DNA of 64,000 bases, from NCBI GenBank assembly GCA_963806935.1, contig CAWEAT010000029.1, positions 62,001 to 126,000 on the forward strand, in the 5' to 3' direction. The translations under genes were made by a program, and so were the position numbers. Below the pieces are notes generated by a model, which made no database searches, was not told the DNA's origin, and saw nothing but the letters and a program-made list of their open reading frames with translations. This document shows, piece after piece, positions 16,490-25,738 of this stretch (position 1 is the first letter of the stretch; each line of letters starts with the position of its first letter). Source of the stretch: Roseiarcus sp963806935 (lineage in GTDB: Bacteria; Pseudomonadota; Alphaproteobacteria; Rhizobiales; Beijerinckiaceae).

Positions 16490-17578
16490 CTACCGGATGG
16501 AGCGCCCGATCGCGCCGGCGACGAGCGCCTGCCAAGGCACGAAAAGGAAGGCAAGATTCACGGCGGACCCAAGCCGGGATGCAATCGCGAAAAATAGGGT
16601 GGCGACGACGGCGCCCGCCACAGTCGTCGACAGAACGAATAACAACGGGAAGACGCGCGCCGTTGCGAGCGGAACCCCGAGGGCGGTCACGAAGGCCCCG
16701 ATCGCGCCTGCGGCGAACCATACCGCCAGGTCTTGTTGGAGATTTTCAGTCTGTTGAAAGCGACCGTGCCAGAACTGGAGGCATTTATTCGCAAGGGAGG
16801 CGTCCGCAGTCGTTTCGTCTCCGTATTTCATTTCCGCGCATCGCTGATCCGGGTCCAGCGTCACGTTTCGCGTCGAAAACGACTGGACCACCTGCATGGC
16901 GGCAAACCAGCCTGCCAGAACGAAAGCGAGGATGGCGAGTTGCCTGACCTGGAAACGAAAGTAATAGGCAAAGGCGGCGCTGAGCGCGATCCCGAACACG
17001 AGACCGGACAGAGTTAAATCGACGGGGACGCCAAAAAGTTCGAGAGGGAGCCGAACCGCGCCGATATTCTGTGTCGCCCCGGCCAGTTCCATCACCCTCG
17101 AAAGGCCCAGATAGGCGGGCCAGGTCAGAAGTCCCGAGACAATCCCAACGCCGCCGTACACGGCCATTTGCCCGCCCGCGACCCTCTGCGCGAGCGGATC
17201 GATGGCCGCGCCGACCTCGGCGGCAATGTTTCCCTGCGGCTCGAGCACGGTCACGGATTTCAGGAAATTGGGGATCTCGTCGAATGGAACCGGCCTGACC
17301 ATGACTGGCAGCACACGACCATCGGCATTGCGCCACTTGCGGCGAGCGAACTCAAGCTCCGTTAGAGTGAACCTCCCCTTTGCAATTGAGCTTTGGCTGA
17401 GGAGGAAAACGAATAATGCGGATTGTCCGACGGCTTTTTCGATCCGCATATCGTATTCGCCACCCGGAGGAAGGTCGTCGCGGTCGAAGAAAACCTTGTG
17501 GCCGCGAGCTCTCAGCGCGAACGCAACCGGCTCCGCGATGTCTTTGTCTTCAGCCGCATAGGAAAGGAAAATCTGCAA
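16490..17578 (-). CDS. TIR-domain protein with multiple membrane segments
   Basis: I place the start at a TTG (17578) that follows gggggaggacgctg. From there the protein opens directly with the TIR domain, MQIFLSYAAEDKDIAEPVAF, giving 362 residues; earlier ATGs would add about 50 unrelated residues. The TIR domain (1 to about 135) contains VFFDRDDLPPGGEYDMRIEK, SALFVFLLSQSS and TLTELEFARR. Glu74 aligns with the catalytic Glu of NAD-cleaving TIRs. About five to six hydrophobic segments follow from residue 145. It could be a membrane-tethered TIR signalling or NAD-hydrolysing protein. No partner defence gene is visible. Confidence 0.75.
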   Translation of the reverse strand: MQIFLSYAAEDKDIAEPVAFALRARGHKVFFDRDDLPPGGEYDMRIEKAVGQSALFVFLLSQSSIAKGRFTLTELEFARRKWRNADGRVLPVMVRPVPFDEIPNFLKSVTVLEPQGNIAAEVGAAIDPLAQRVAGGQMAVYGGVGIVSGLLTWPAYLGLSRVMELAGATQNIGAVRLPLELFGVPVDLTLSGLVFGIALSAAFAYYFRFQVRQLAILAFVLAGWFAAMQVVQSFSTRNVTLDPDQRCAEMKYGDETTADASLANKCLQFWHGRFQQTENLQQDLAVWFAAGAIGAFVTALGVPLATARVFPLLFVLSTTVAGAVVATLFFAIASRLGSAVNLAFLFVPWQALVAGAIGRSIR

Positions 17579-17696
17579 CAGCGTCCTCCCCCATTCTCGA
17601 CCCGAGGGGACGGATATTTCCTCTTTTGGATATTGTTCGCAACACGCATACAGAACAGGACGCCCATGCGGGGTCAGTGGAGTGTGAGCGCCACCC

Positions 17697-18467
17697 ATGC
17701 TTGAGCATTTTTCTTCCCGTGGCGTCGACATCGCATTCATCGACGTTCAGCCCGAGGCCCGCGACCTCGGCGAGCCGATCCTCCTCATTCACGGCTTCGC
17801 CTCCAATCATCGCGTCAACTGGGTCGAGCCGGGCTGGATCGAGACGCTGACCCGGGCCGGGCGCCGCGTCGTCGCCTTTGACAATCGCGGCCACGGGCAA
17901 AGCGAAAAACTCTACGCGCCCGCCGACTATCGCGCCGAACTTATGACCCAGGACGCGGCCAATCTGCTTCAGCATTTGGGGATCGAACGCGCCGACGTGA
18001 TGGGCTATTCGATGGGGGCGCGGATCGCGAGCCTTCTCGCGCTCGCCGAGCCGAAGCGCGTCCGCGCGCTCGTCCTCGGCGGGATCGGCGACCGGCTGAC
18101 GCGCGACGCAGGTTTGCCGGAGGCGATCGCCGAGGCGCTCGAAGCGCCGTCGCTCGACAGCCTCGCCGATCCGACGCAGCGCCTGTTTCGCGCCTTCGCC
18201 GAGCGGACGAAAAGCGACCTCGCCGCGCTCGCCGCCTGCGTCCGCGGCTCGCGGCGAAGTCTCACGCCCGCCGAAGCCGGACGGATCGACCAGCCTGCCC
18301 TGGTGGCGGTGGGCGAACGCGATACGGTCGCAGGCGACGCGCACAAGCTCGCCGCGATGCTGCCGCACGCGGAGGCGTTCGACATTCCCGGCCGCGACCA
18401 CAATCTCGCGGTCGGCGACCGTGCGTTCAAGGCGCGCACGCTCGATTTTCTCGAACGCCGGAAATGA
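17697..18467 (+). CDS. Alpha/beta-fold hydrolase
   Basis: This 256-residue hydrolase of the esterase/lipase type has LLIHGFASNHRVNW (oxyanion HG), VVAFDNRGHGQSEK, and the nucleophile elbow GYSMGARIA (Ser near residue 103). The Asp is in VAVGERDTVAG and the His in IPGRDHNLAVGD. All three catalytic residues are present and the length is normal. It stands divergent to the TIR gene with about 118 bases between the starts. The substrate is unknown. Confidence 0.88.
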   Translation: MLEHFSSRGVDIAFIDVQPEARDLGEPILLIHGFASNHRVNWVEPGWIETLTRAGRRVVAFDNRGHGQSEKLYAPADYRAELMTQDAANLLQHLGIERADVMGYSMGARIASLLALAEPKRVRALVLGGIGDRLTRDAGLPEAIAEALEAPSLDSLADPTQRLFRAFAERTKSDLAALAACVRGSRRSLTPAEAGRIDQPALVAVGERDTVAGDAHKLAAMLPHAEAFDIPGRDHNLAVGDRAFKARTLDFLERRK

Positions 18468-18594
18468 GCCCTCCGCGGGCCCGCCATCAACTAAAGTCCT
18501 AATAACAAAGCAGGTGACAAGCCTCATTGAAACGTCAACACTGCGAGCGACGGCCGGCTCGACCGGCCGGATAACGCCGGGGAGCGGAAGGCCC

Positions 18595-19416
18595 ATGGAT
18601 CTGGCCGTGGCGAAATCCGGACGTGCGGAAGTCGACGCGGACCCGCATGCCTCGGCCCTGCTCGTCGTCGACGGGGTGACGATCCGGTTCGGCGGCGTGA
18701 CGGCTCTCCAGGATGTGTCCTTCGAGGTCGCCCACGGCGCGATCTGCGGCCTGATCGGCCCGAACGGCGCCGGCAAGACCACGCTCTTCAACTGCATCTC
18801 GCGTCTCTACGACCCAGGGGCTGGGTCGATCCTGTTCGACGGCCGTCCGCTCGCCAGCTTCAAGAGACACGAGCTCGTTTCGCTCGGCATCGCCCGAACC
18901 TTCCAGAACGTCGCCCTGTTCTCGACCATGACCGTGCGCGAGAACGTCTGCGTGGGCGCGCACGCGCTCGGGCGCGGCGGGTTCCTCAGCCATGCGCTGG
19001 CGACGCCGCTGGCGCGGCGCGATGAGCTGACGATCGCCGAGCACGCCGACGCGCTGATCGAGGAATTCGGCCTGAAAGAGGTCGCCGACCGTCCGGCGGG
19101 GGCGCTTCCGTTCGGCGTGCGGAAACGGGTTGAGCTCGCCCGCGCGCTCGCCAAGGGTCCGAAGCTGCTTCTCCTGGACGAACCGGCAGGCGGGCTCAAC
19201 CACTCCGAGGTCGACGGGCTCGCCGACGAGATCCGCGCCATCCGCGACCGTCGCGGCGTCGCGGTGCTTCTGGTCGAGCATCACATGAATCTCGTCATGC
19301 GGGTCAGCGACCAGGTGGTCGCGCTCGACTTCGGCCGGGTCATCGCCAACGGCCGGCCGGACGAAGTGAGGGCCAATCGCGAGGTGGTGCGCGCCTATCT
19401 CGGGAGCGCCGGTTGA
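18595..19416 (+). CDS. livG: Branched-chain amino-acid-type ABC transporter ATPase LivG
   Basis: This 273-residue ATPase of the HAAT family has Walker A GPNGAGKTTLFN, the Q-loop ARTFQNVALFSTMTV, a degenerate signature LPFGVRKRVELARAL as usual in LivG, Walker B LLLLDEPAGGLNHSEV, and switch His in LLVEHHMNLVM. The ATG at 18595 follows ggagcggaag. It is the first gene of a five-gene operon (livG-F-H-M-K), overlapping livF by 4 bases. The ligand may be a branched-chain amino acid, urea or a related compound; sequence alone does not settle it. Confidence 0.88.
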   Translation: MDLAVAKSGRAEVDADPHASALLVVDGVTIRFGGVTALQDVSFEVAHGAICGLIGPNGAGKTTLFNCISRLYDPGAGSILFDGRPLASFKRHELVSLGIARTFQNVALFSTMTVRENVCVGAHALGRGGFLSHALATPLARRDELTIAEHADALIEEFGLKEVADRPAGALPFGVRKRVELARALAKGPKLLLLDEPAGGLNHSEVDGLADEIRAIRDRRGVAVLLVEHHMNLVMRVSDQVVALDFGRVIANGRPDEVRANREVVRAYLGSAG

Positions 19417-20130
19417 GCGCGCCGATTCTGGACGTCAAGGGCCTCGAAGCCTGGTACGGGCAGGCGCGGGCGCTGGGCGGGGTCGATTTCGCGGTCGAGG
19501 ATGGCGGCGCGACGGCCTTGCTCGGCGCCAACGGCGCCGGCAAGACCACGATCCTGAGAGCGTTCAGCGGGCTCATTCGCCGCTCGGGCGACATTCGCTT
19601 CCGCGGGCGGGCGATCGGCGACCTGGCGACGGAGGACGTCGCCCGTCTCGGCGTCGCGCACGTGCCTGACGGGCGCGGCACGTTCACCGATCTGACCGTC
19701 GAGGAGAACCTGCGCCTCGGCGCCTATGTGCGCGGCGATCGGCAGGAAGTGCGCAAGGATTTCGAGCGCGTATTCGGCTTCTTTCCGCGCCTTGAGGAGC
19801 GGCGTCGCCAGCAGGCGGGAACGCTTAAGCGGCGGCGAGCAGCAGATGCTGGCGATCGCGCGGGCGCTTCTCATGCGGCCGAGCCTGCTCATGCTCGACG
19901 AACCGTCGTTCGGCCTCGCGCCTTTGGTGGTGGCGGAAATCTTCCGCGTCCTCGGCGAAATCAATCGCAACGAGGGCGTAAGCCTGCTCATCGTCGAGCA
20001 GAACGCTTCGCTTGCGCTCGATCTCGCCGACCACGCGGTGCTGATCGAGACCGGGCGGGTTGCGCTCAGCGGCCCCTCGCAGGCGATCCGGGCGGACGAT
20101 GCGGTGCGGCGCGCCTATCTCGGCTACTAG
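19413..20130 (+). CDS. livF: ABC transporter ATPase LivF, frame broken near 19826
   Basis: The TTG start overlaps the livG stop. The first frame contains LLGANGAGKTTILRAFSGLI (Walker A) and VAHVPDGRGTFTDLTVEENL. At 19824-19828 (acgcttaagcggc) one extra A shifts the frame. Removing it restores LSGGEQQMLAIARALLMRPS (signature) and LLMLDEPSFGLAPL (Walker B), and the protein runs to a TAG at 20130. The repaired length of about 238 residues is normal for LivF. Confidence 0.82.
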
Positions 20131-20149
20131 CGGCTGGAGCTTTCGAAAA

Positions 20150-21022
20150 TTGGGCGAGTTCCTCCATCAACTGGCTTCCGGAGTGGCGCTGGGCGGCGTC
20201 TATGCGATCATGGCGCTTGCGCTCGTGATGATCTACCAGGCGACGCAACTCATCAATTTCGCCCAGGGCGAAATGGCGATGTTCTCGACTTATTTCGCCT
20301 GGAAGCTGATCGACCTCGGCGAGCCGTACTGGCTCGCGTTCTTCGCCACCATCCTCGTTTCGTTCATCGGCGGGGTCCTGATCGAGCGGCTCATCGTCAG
20401 GCCGTTCGCCAACGCGCCGGTTCTCGCTTCCGTGATCGTGTTCATTGGCCTCAGCCTGATCTTCAACTCGCTTGCCGGATGGCTATACGGATATTCGGTC
20501 CAATCGTTCGACAGCCCGTTCACGAGCAAGCCGTGGTTCGGCGCGGGCTACATGTCGGCGCATGAGTCCGGGTCCATCGTCGTGACCCTTGCCGTGCTGG
20601 CGCTGGTCTATGCGTTCTTCCGCTTCACCCCGCTCGGTCTCGCGATGCGGGCCGCGGCGCAGAATCCGGTGTCGAGCCGGCTGGTCGGGATCCGGGTCGG
20701 GCGGATGCTGGCGATCGGCTGGGGCCTGGCGGCGGCGATCGGCTCGATCGCCGGCATGATGGCGGCGCCGATCGTCTATCTCGACCCCAACATGATGGGC
20801 GGCGTCCTGCTCTACGCCTTCGCCGGCGCGGTGCTGGGCGGCATCGACAATCCGTTCGGGGCGGCGATCGGCGGCTTCGCGGTCGGCGTGCTCGGAAACC
20901 TCATTGGGGCTTACGTCGTCGGCTCCGAGGTCAAGCTTTCGGTCGCCCTTGCGATCATCATCGCCGTCCTGGTCTGGCGGCCGTCGGGCCTGTTCGGCCG
21001 CCGCCTCGTGGCGAGGGTGTGA
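20150..21022 (+). CDS. livH: ABC transporter permease LivH
   Basis: This 290-residue permease starts at a TTG 20 bases after livF, preceded by ctggag. It shows the LivH pattern: LASGVALGGVYAIMALALVM, INFAQGEMAMFSTYFAW, a G-A-P/ERLIVRPF segment, and LGLAMRAAAQNPVSSRLVGI, the cytoplasmic loop that meets the ATPases. It ends AFAGAVLGGIDNPFGAAIGG. Eight or so membrane segments are visible. Confidence 0.9.
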   Translation: MGEFLHQLASGVALGGVYAIMALALVMIYQATQLINFAQGEMAMFSTYFAWKLIDLGEPYWLAFFATILVSFIGGVLIERLIVRPFANAPVLASVIVFIGLSLIFNSLAGWLYGYSVQSFDSPFTSKPWFGAGYMSAHESGSIVVTLAVLALVYAFFRFTPLGLAMRAAAQNPVSSRLVGIRVGRMLAIGWGLAAAIGSIAGMMAAPIVYLDPNMMGGVLLYAFAGAVLGGIDNPFGAAIGGFAVGVLGNLIGAYVVGSEVKLSVALAIIIAVLVWRPSGLFGRRLVARV

Positions 21023-21025
21023 CCG

Positions 21026-22066
21026 ATGGCGGAACGCGACGGCGCATTGCGAATCCTCGTCGCGCTGGTTGTCGCGCTGATCGCGCTCGCTTTCCCGTTC
21101 TTCGCCTCGGGCTACCACATCTATCAGGGCTCCCAGGTGCTCATTCTCGCCATCGCGCTGCTCGGCCTCAATCTCCTGACCGGGTTCAACGGCCAGATCT
21201 CGCTCGGCCACGGCGCTTTTTTCGCCATCGGAGGCTATGGCGCGGCGATCCTGATAACGAAGTTCGGCCTGCCGTTTTGGGCGGCCATTCCGCTCGCGAG
21301 CGTGGTGTGCTTTGTCGCCGGCTTCCTGTTCGGCTTTCCCGCGCTGAGGTTCGGCGGCCTCTATCTCGCGCTCGCCACCTTCGCGCTTGCCGTCGCAACG
21401 CCCCAGATCCTGAGCTACACCGGCTTCGACGCCTTCACCGGCGGTTCGCAGGGGCTTTCGCTCCCCAAGCCGCTCGCGCCGCTGGGGCTCAGGCTCAACC
21501 CCGACCAATGGCTCTATCTTGTGTGCCTGGTATGCGCCGCGGCGCTCTATTGGGCGGCCCGGAATCTGGCGCGGGGACGGATCGGACGGGCGCTGATCGC
21601 CATCCGCGACCAGCCGATCGCCGCCGAGACGATGGGCGTCAATGCGGCGCTCTACAAGACGACCTGCTTCGGCGTCAGCGCGCTCTACGCCGGGGTCGCG
21701 GGGGGATTGAGCGCGATCGCCGTCGGCTTTGTTTCGCCCGAGAGCTTCGGGCTCCCGCTCTCGCTCGCCTTCCTGGTCGGGATCGTGGTCGGCGGCCTCG
21801 CGTCTCTCAATGGCGTGCTGTTCGGCGCCCTGTTCATCGAATTCGTGCCCAATCTCTCCGACCAGCTGACGGTGAGTTTCGGCGAGAGCGCGAAGGCGCT
21901 GCCGGGCGCGATTTACGGCGCGCTCCTGATTCTGGTAATGGCGGCGATGCCAACGGGAGTAGCCGGCGCACTGCGGGCGGCGGCGAACGCCGTGCGCGGA
22001 TTTGCTCCATCTCGACGAGTCCAGGCTTGCAAACGACGGCGGCGCCAATGCCGCCGCGAACTATGA
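21026..22066 (+). CDS. livM: ABC transporter permease LivM
   Basis: This 346-residue permease starts 3 bases after livH. Typical LivM sequence includes LIALLGLNLLTGFNGQISLG, HGAFFAIGGYGAAIL, GLYLALATFALAVATPQIL, the cytoplasmic RALIAIRDQPIAAETMGVN and FLVGIVVGGLASLNGVLFGA. The last 25 residues are Arg-rich (RRVQACKRRRRQCRREL) and may be a read-through tail. Confidence 0.9.
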   Translation: MAERDGALRILVALVVALIALAFPFFASGYHIYQGSQVLILAIALLGLNLLTGFNGQISLGHGAFFAIGGYGAAILITKFGLPFWAAIPLASVVCFVAGFLFGFPALRFGGLYLALATFALAVATPQILSYTGFDAFTGGSQGLSLPKPLAPLGLRLNPDQWLYLVCLVCAAALYWAARNLARGRIGRALIAIRDQPIAAETMGVNAALYKTTCFGVSALYAGVAGGLSAIAVGFVSPESFGLPLSLAFLVGIVVGGLASLNGVLFGALFIEFVPNLSDQLTVSFGESAKALPGAIYGALLILVMAAMPTGVAGALRAAANAVRGFAPSRRVQACKRRRRQCRREL

Positions 22067-22084
22067 AGGAAAAGGAGAATCGCC

Positions 22085-23299
22085 ATGATCACACGACGCA
22101 GTTTCCTGCAATCGAGCGCCGCCGCCGCGGCCCTGGCCACGAGCGCGGGTTCGGCCCGCGCCGACAATGCGCCCGGCGTCACCGATACCGAAATCAAGAT
22201 CGGCAACACCATGCCCTACAGCGGCCCGGCCTCGGCCTATGGCGTGATCGGGCGCACGGAGAGCGCCTATTTCAAAATGATCAACGAGCAGGGCGGCGTG
22301 AACGGCCGCAAGATCAATTACATCAGTCTCGACGACGCCTACAGCCCGCCGAAGACCGTCGAGCAGGTGCGCCGCCTCGTCGAGGACGAGAAGGTCGCCT
22401 TCTGTTTCCAGACGCTCGGCACCGCGCCCAATCTCGCCATCCGCCAGTACCTCAACGACAACAAGGTGCCGCAGCTTTTCGTCTCGACCGGAGCGAGCGT
22501 CTTCTCCGATCCCGAGCACTTTCCCTGGACGATGGGCTACAATCCCAAACTACCAGACCGAAGCCCACATCTACGCCAAGGACATCCTCGAGACGAAGCC
22601 CGACGGCAAGATCGCTCTGCTCTACCAGAACGACGGGTTCGGCAAGGACTACCTCAAGGGGCTCCAGGACGTGCTCGGCGCCGGATCATGCCGGCATGCT
22701 CGTGAAGACGGAGTCCTACGAGACCTCCGAGCCCACGGTCGACTCGCAGATCGTGACCTTGCAGGGCTCCGGGGCGGACATCCTCATCATCGCGGCGACG
22801 CCGAAATTCGCCGCCCAGGCGATCCGCAAATCCTTCGATCTCGGCTGGAACGCGACCCGCTATCTCAGCAACGTCTCGCCATCGATCGCCACGGTCTTGA
22901 AACCGGCTGGCCTCGACAAGTCGAAGGGGCTCATCACCAGCGCCTACGTCAAGGATCCGACCGACGAGACGCAGAAGGACGATCCCGGCATCAAGGCAGT
23001 GGAAGGACTTCTGCGACAAGTACATGAGCCAGAAAGAGTTCATCGACGTCAATGCGACCTACGCTTTCGGCGCCGCGCAGGTCCTGATTCACGTGCTCAA
23101 GCAGTGCGGGGCCGATCTTTCGCGCGAAAACATCATGAAGCAGGCCGCCAGCATCAAGGACTTCGAAGTGCCGGTCCTTCTGAACGGCATGACGATCAAC
23201 ACCTCGCCGACCAATTTCAGCCCGATCCGTCAGATGCAGCTCGCCCGCTTCGACGGCGAGAGCTGGCGGCCTGTTCGGCGAACTGTGATCGTGGGCTGA
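22085..23299 (+). CDS. livK: ABC transporter substrate-binding protein LivK-type, three frame breaks
   Basis: The protein opens with MITRRSFLQSSAAAAALATS, a Tat-type export signal. The binding-protein core follows: IKIGNTMPYSGPASAYGVIG and MINEQGGVNGRKINYISLDD. Three one-base insertions interrupt it, near 22548 (CCAAAC), 22686 (GCCGGATC) and 23003 (GGCAGTGG). Removing them restores YQTEAHIYAKDILETKPDGK, then DHAGMLVKTESYETSEPTVD, then KDFCDKYMSQKEFIDVNATY. The repaired length is about 400 residues, normal for type-I periplasmic binding proteins. Confidence 0.82.
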
Positions 23300-23364
23300 T
23301 CGAAAGCCGCCGCGCGCATCCGCGTGCGGCTAGCCATTCGAGCGTATCCGCGTGCGTTTGGGCG

Positions 23365-23749
23365 CTACCAGATCCTTGCGAGCACCTCGTCGAAGACCGG
23401 GTCGGCGGAGACGATTGAAATTCTTCGGCGAAGCGCGGACGCGGCCAGCAGGCGATCGTACGGGTCGCGATGCGGTCCATTCCATCGTCCCCGCCATCAG
23501 GCAGTCCGCAGCCTCAAGCGCGGCGGCGACGCCCCGCTGGCTTGCGAGCATGGCCGGCATTTGGTCGACGTATGGCGCCATTTCCGGCCATTTGCCGAGA
23601 CGAACTTTCTGGGCGGTTTCAAAGAAGGAAATTGCGCTGACCAGGATCGTTTCAGCTTCGATGATGGCCTCTCGCGCGCGCTTCGAAATACGCCGGTCAT
23701 CGGTCAGCGACCAGGCCCAGACATGGGTGTCGAGCAGCAGCGTCGTCAG
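23365..23749 (-). CDS. PIN-domain (VapC-like) toxin, frame broken near 23480
   Basis: The N-terminal part reads LTTLLLDTHVWAWSLTDDRR with the first acidic residue of the PIN active site, then ILVSAISFFETAQKVRLGKW with the second (Glu). After a one-base shift near 23475-23490 the frame continues DPYDRLLAASALRRRISIVS and ADPVFDEVLARIW, giving the conserved DPxDRLLAA and ADxxF acidic residues. The repaired length of about 127 residues is normal. It overlaps the antitoxin stop; the initiation codon is unclear (CTG at 23749 or a nearby codon). It should be an RNase held inactive by its partner. Confidence 0.75.
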
Positions 23750-23982
23750 TCGCGCCCCTCCCAGTCCGCCAGTTCTCCTTCGTCCATTTGTCCAAAGAAG
23801 TCCGGACCCTCGCCCAATGATCCGGGATCGAGCACCCCCAGCTTGAATTGGCCCTGTGGGATAGGGACGAGGCGAACGACCGGTTTTTCGCCTTTGGCGA
23901 TGATCACATCTTCGCCGGCCAAAGCAGCCTCGATCAGCTTGGACAGCTGCGTTTTCGCGGCGTGAACAGTAACCTTTTGCAT
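23746..23982 (-). CDS. Phd/YefM-type antitoxin
   Basis: This 78-residue protein begins MQKVTVHAAKTQLSKLIEAA with LAGEDVIIAKGEKPVVRLVP, the usual DNA-binding half of Phd/YefM antitoxins. The acidic C-terminal half (GEGPDFFGQMDEGELADWEG) binds the toxin. It overlaps the PIN-domain toxin gene by a few bases and is read first, as expected for a toxin-antitoxin operon. Confidence 0.85.
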   Translation of the reverse strand: MQKVTVHAAKTQLSKLIEAALAGEDVIIAKGEKPVVRLVPIPQGQFKLGVLDPGSLGEGPDFFGQMDEGELADWEGRD

Positions 23983-24051
23983 CGGGCATGCTGCGCTCAG
24001 AGGGGAATGGCTAAGTTAGCTAAGCATCCTGACGCGCGCTGTCAAGCTCGC

Positions 24052-25530
24052 TCAAGCCCACTCCTTGAGCGAGGCGAACCGGGCGAACTTCTTGGTCCGA
24101 TGGCGGTCCATGCGGGCGAGCAGGTCGCGCAGGAAGGCGACGCCCTCGGCGAGATAGGGGCCCTTGTTGAGCATCACGCATTCGGCGCCCTGCGCCATCG
24201 CCGCGTCGGTCATTTCGGCGCGGCTCGCCACGCCGTCCCGCACGTAATTGTCCAAGACCTGCGTCGCCCACACCACCGGCGTGTGCGCCGCCTCGCAGAG
24301 CCACAGGATCTCCTCCTGCATTTCGGTCAGCCGGGCGAAGCCGAGTTCGACCGCGAGGTCGCCGCGCGCGATCATCACCGCGGTCGGATTGTGCGCCGCC
24401 GATTGCAAGATCAGCGTCGGCAGATTGCGCACCGCGAGCGGGGTCTCGATCTTGAGCACGAGCCCGTGCGGCTCGCGCTTCGGCGCACGGGCCACGAGAT
24501 GGTCCTGCAGAAGCTCGATGTCGTCGACCCGCTGGACGAACGAATAGCCGATCAGGTCGGCGTGCTCGGCGATGAAGTCGAGGTCGCGGAAGTCCTTGGA
24601 GGTCAGGGGCGGCAGATCAAGCTCGGTCGAGGGGAAGTTGACCCCCTTGCCCGGCTTCAGCCGCACCCCCTTCTCGCGCGCGGCGTAAACCTCGATCTCC
24701 GCCCGGCCGGCGGCCTTGGCGACCACCCGGCCCGCCGCCTTGCCGTCGTCGATGAACACCTCCGATCCGACCACGAGCTGGTCGACGAGCTCGGGAAAAT
24801 TGAGCGAGAACGCGATCGGCTCCCGGGTCTTCTCGCGCAGTTCATCGACCAGCATGACCCGGTCGCCGCGCGAAAGGCGGGTCTTGGCCGGCGCCTTCAC
24901 TCTGAGGATCCGGCACTTGGGGCCGGCGATATCCATCAGCACCCGGCAGGGGCGCTCGAGCCGCGCCGCGGCCTCGCGCACGTTTTCGATCATCCGCCCC
25001 CAGGTCTCGGCGTCGTCGTGGGCGCAATTGATGCGCGCGCAGTCCATGCCGGCGGCGACCAGATTGTCGACAAACTCGGGTTCCGAAGCCGCTTCAGGCG
25101 GGAGCGTCGCCATCACCCGCGTATGCGGGCCGCCCCTCTGCCGCCTGCCGAACAGCCGGTTGGCCTCCGCCTCCAGTTCTGCGGCGCCAGCAGTCGCCGA
25201 CAAGGTCGCGGGATAGGGGGCGCCCGGCTCGCCGGTCAGGCGCCTGAGAGTCGCGATGAGCGTTTCGAGGGCCAACGCGACCTGGCCCTCGCTGCGGCCG
25301 AGCGAAGACAGGCCGCGGGCGGCGAGCCGGTACTGGAGATCGGTGAGGTCGTGCTCGCGCAGCGCAAGATAGTGGGAAAGATTGAGCACTCGAGCGGACT
25401 TCTCTTCGGCGCCGACCCGCCATGAGCTTCTCAGTTCGGCCGCCTTGCGCTCAACGCCCTCGCGCAACGCCCTCACCTCCGCGAGAAGGCCGCGGAGGTC
25501 TTCGAGGTCGCTGCCGCTTGTTCCAGACAT
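24052..25530 (-). CDS. pyk: Atypical pyruvate kinase
   Basis: This 492-residue protein keeps the pyruvate-kinase barrel but not the usual layout. The first 135 or so residues have no counterpart in the common enzyme (ELRSSWRVGAEEKSARVLNL, helical). The barrel starts at GPHTRVMATLPPEAASEPEF and includes CARINCAHDDAETW, RVLMDIAGPKCRI, the catalytic Lys in GLVLKIETPLAV, and MIARGDLAVELGF. ATQVLDNYVRDGVASRAEM and ECVMLNKGPYLAEGV are near the end. The C-terminal allosteric domain is absent. It makes pyruvate and ATP from phosphoenolpyruvate if active. Confidence 0.85.
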   Translation of the reverse strand: MSGTSGSDLEDLRGLLAEVRALREGVERKAAELRSSWRVGAEEKSARVLNLSHYLALREHDLTDLQYRLAARGLSSLGRSEGQVALALETLIATLRRLTGEPGAPYPATLSATAGAAELEAEANRLFGRRQRGGPHTRVMATLPPEAASEPEFVDNLVAAGMDCARINCAHDDAETWGRMIENVREAAARLERPCRVLMDIAGPKCRILRVKAPAKTRLSRGDRVMLVDELREKTREPIAFSLNFPELVDQLVVGSEVFIDDGKAAGRVVAKAAGRAEIEVYAAREKGVRLKPGKGVNFPSTELDLPPLTSKDFRDLDFIAEHADLIGYSFVQRVDDIELLQDHLVARAPKREPHGLVLKIETPLAVRNLPTLILQSAAHNPTAVMIARGDLAVELGFARLTEMQEEILWLCEAAHTPVVWATQVLDNYVRDGVASRAEMTDAAMAQGAECVMLNKGPYLAEGVAFLRDLLARMDRHRTKKFARFASLKEWA

Positions 25531-25738
25531 GAGCGCCGCTTCGCATGAGCGAATCGTCGACGGGCGTCACGCTTTCCCCCGTCACGCCGGTCTTTGACGT
25601 GCGAATGTGACGCCTGCGCGACAGTCAGCTGTAGCACGGACGCCTTGAATCGCGGAACGTCGTTCCCGCGAGTGTTGCACATGCGCCGGTGGTCGCTAGA
25701 AGGGACCTCGGGCACAGCGGGGCGCCGAAGGCACGATC

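Noticed and set aside
20483..22048. A 521-codon minus-strand open frame across livH and livM
   Set aside because: The plus strand encodes classic LivH and LivM. The reverse frame is a low-complexity Arg/Glu shadow.
19413..23299. Programmed frameshifting in livF and livK
   Set aside because: The sites share no slippery heptamer or following stem. Each repair needs removal of one base, the same as in many unrelated genes.
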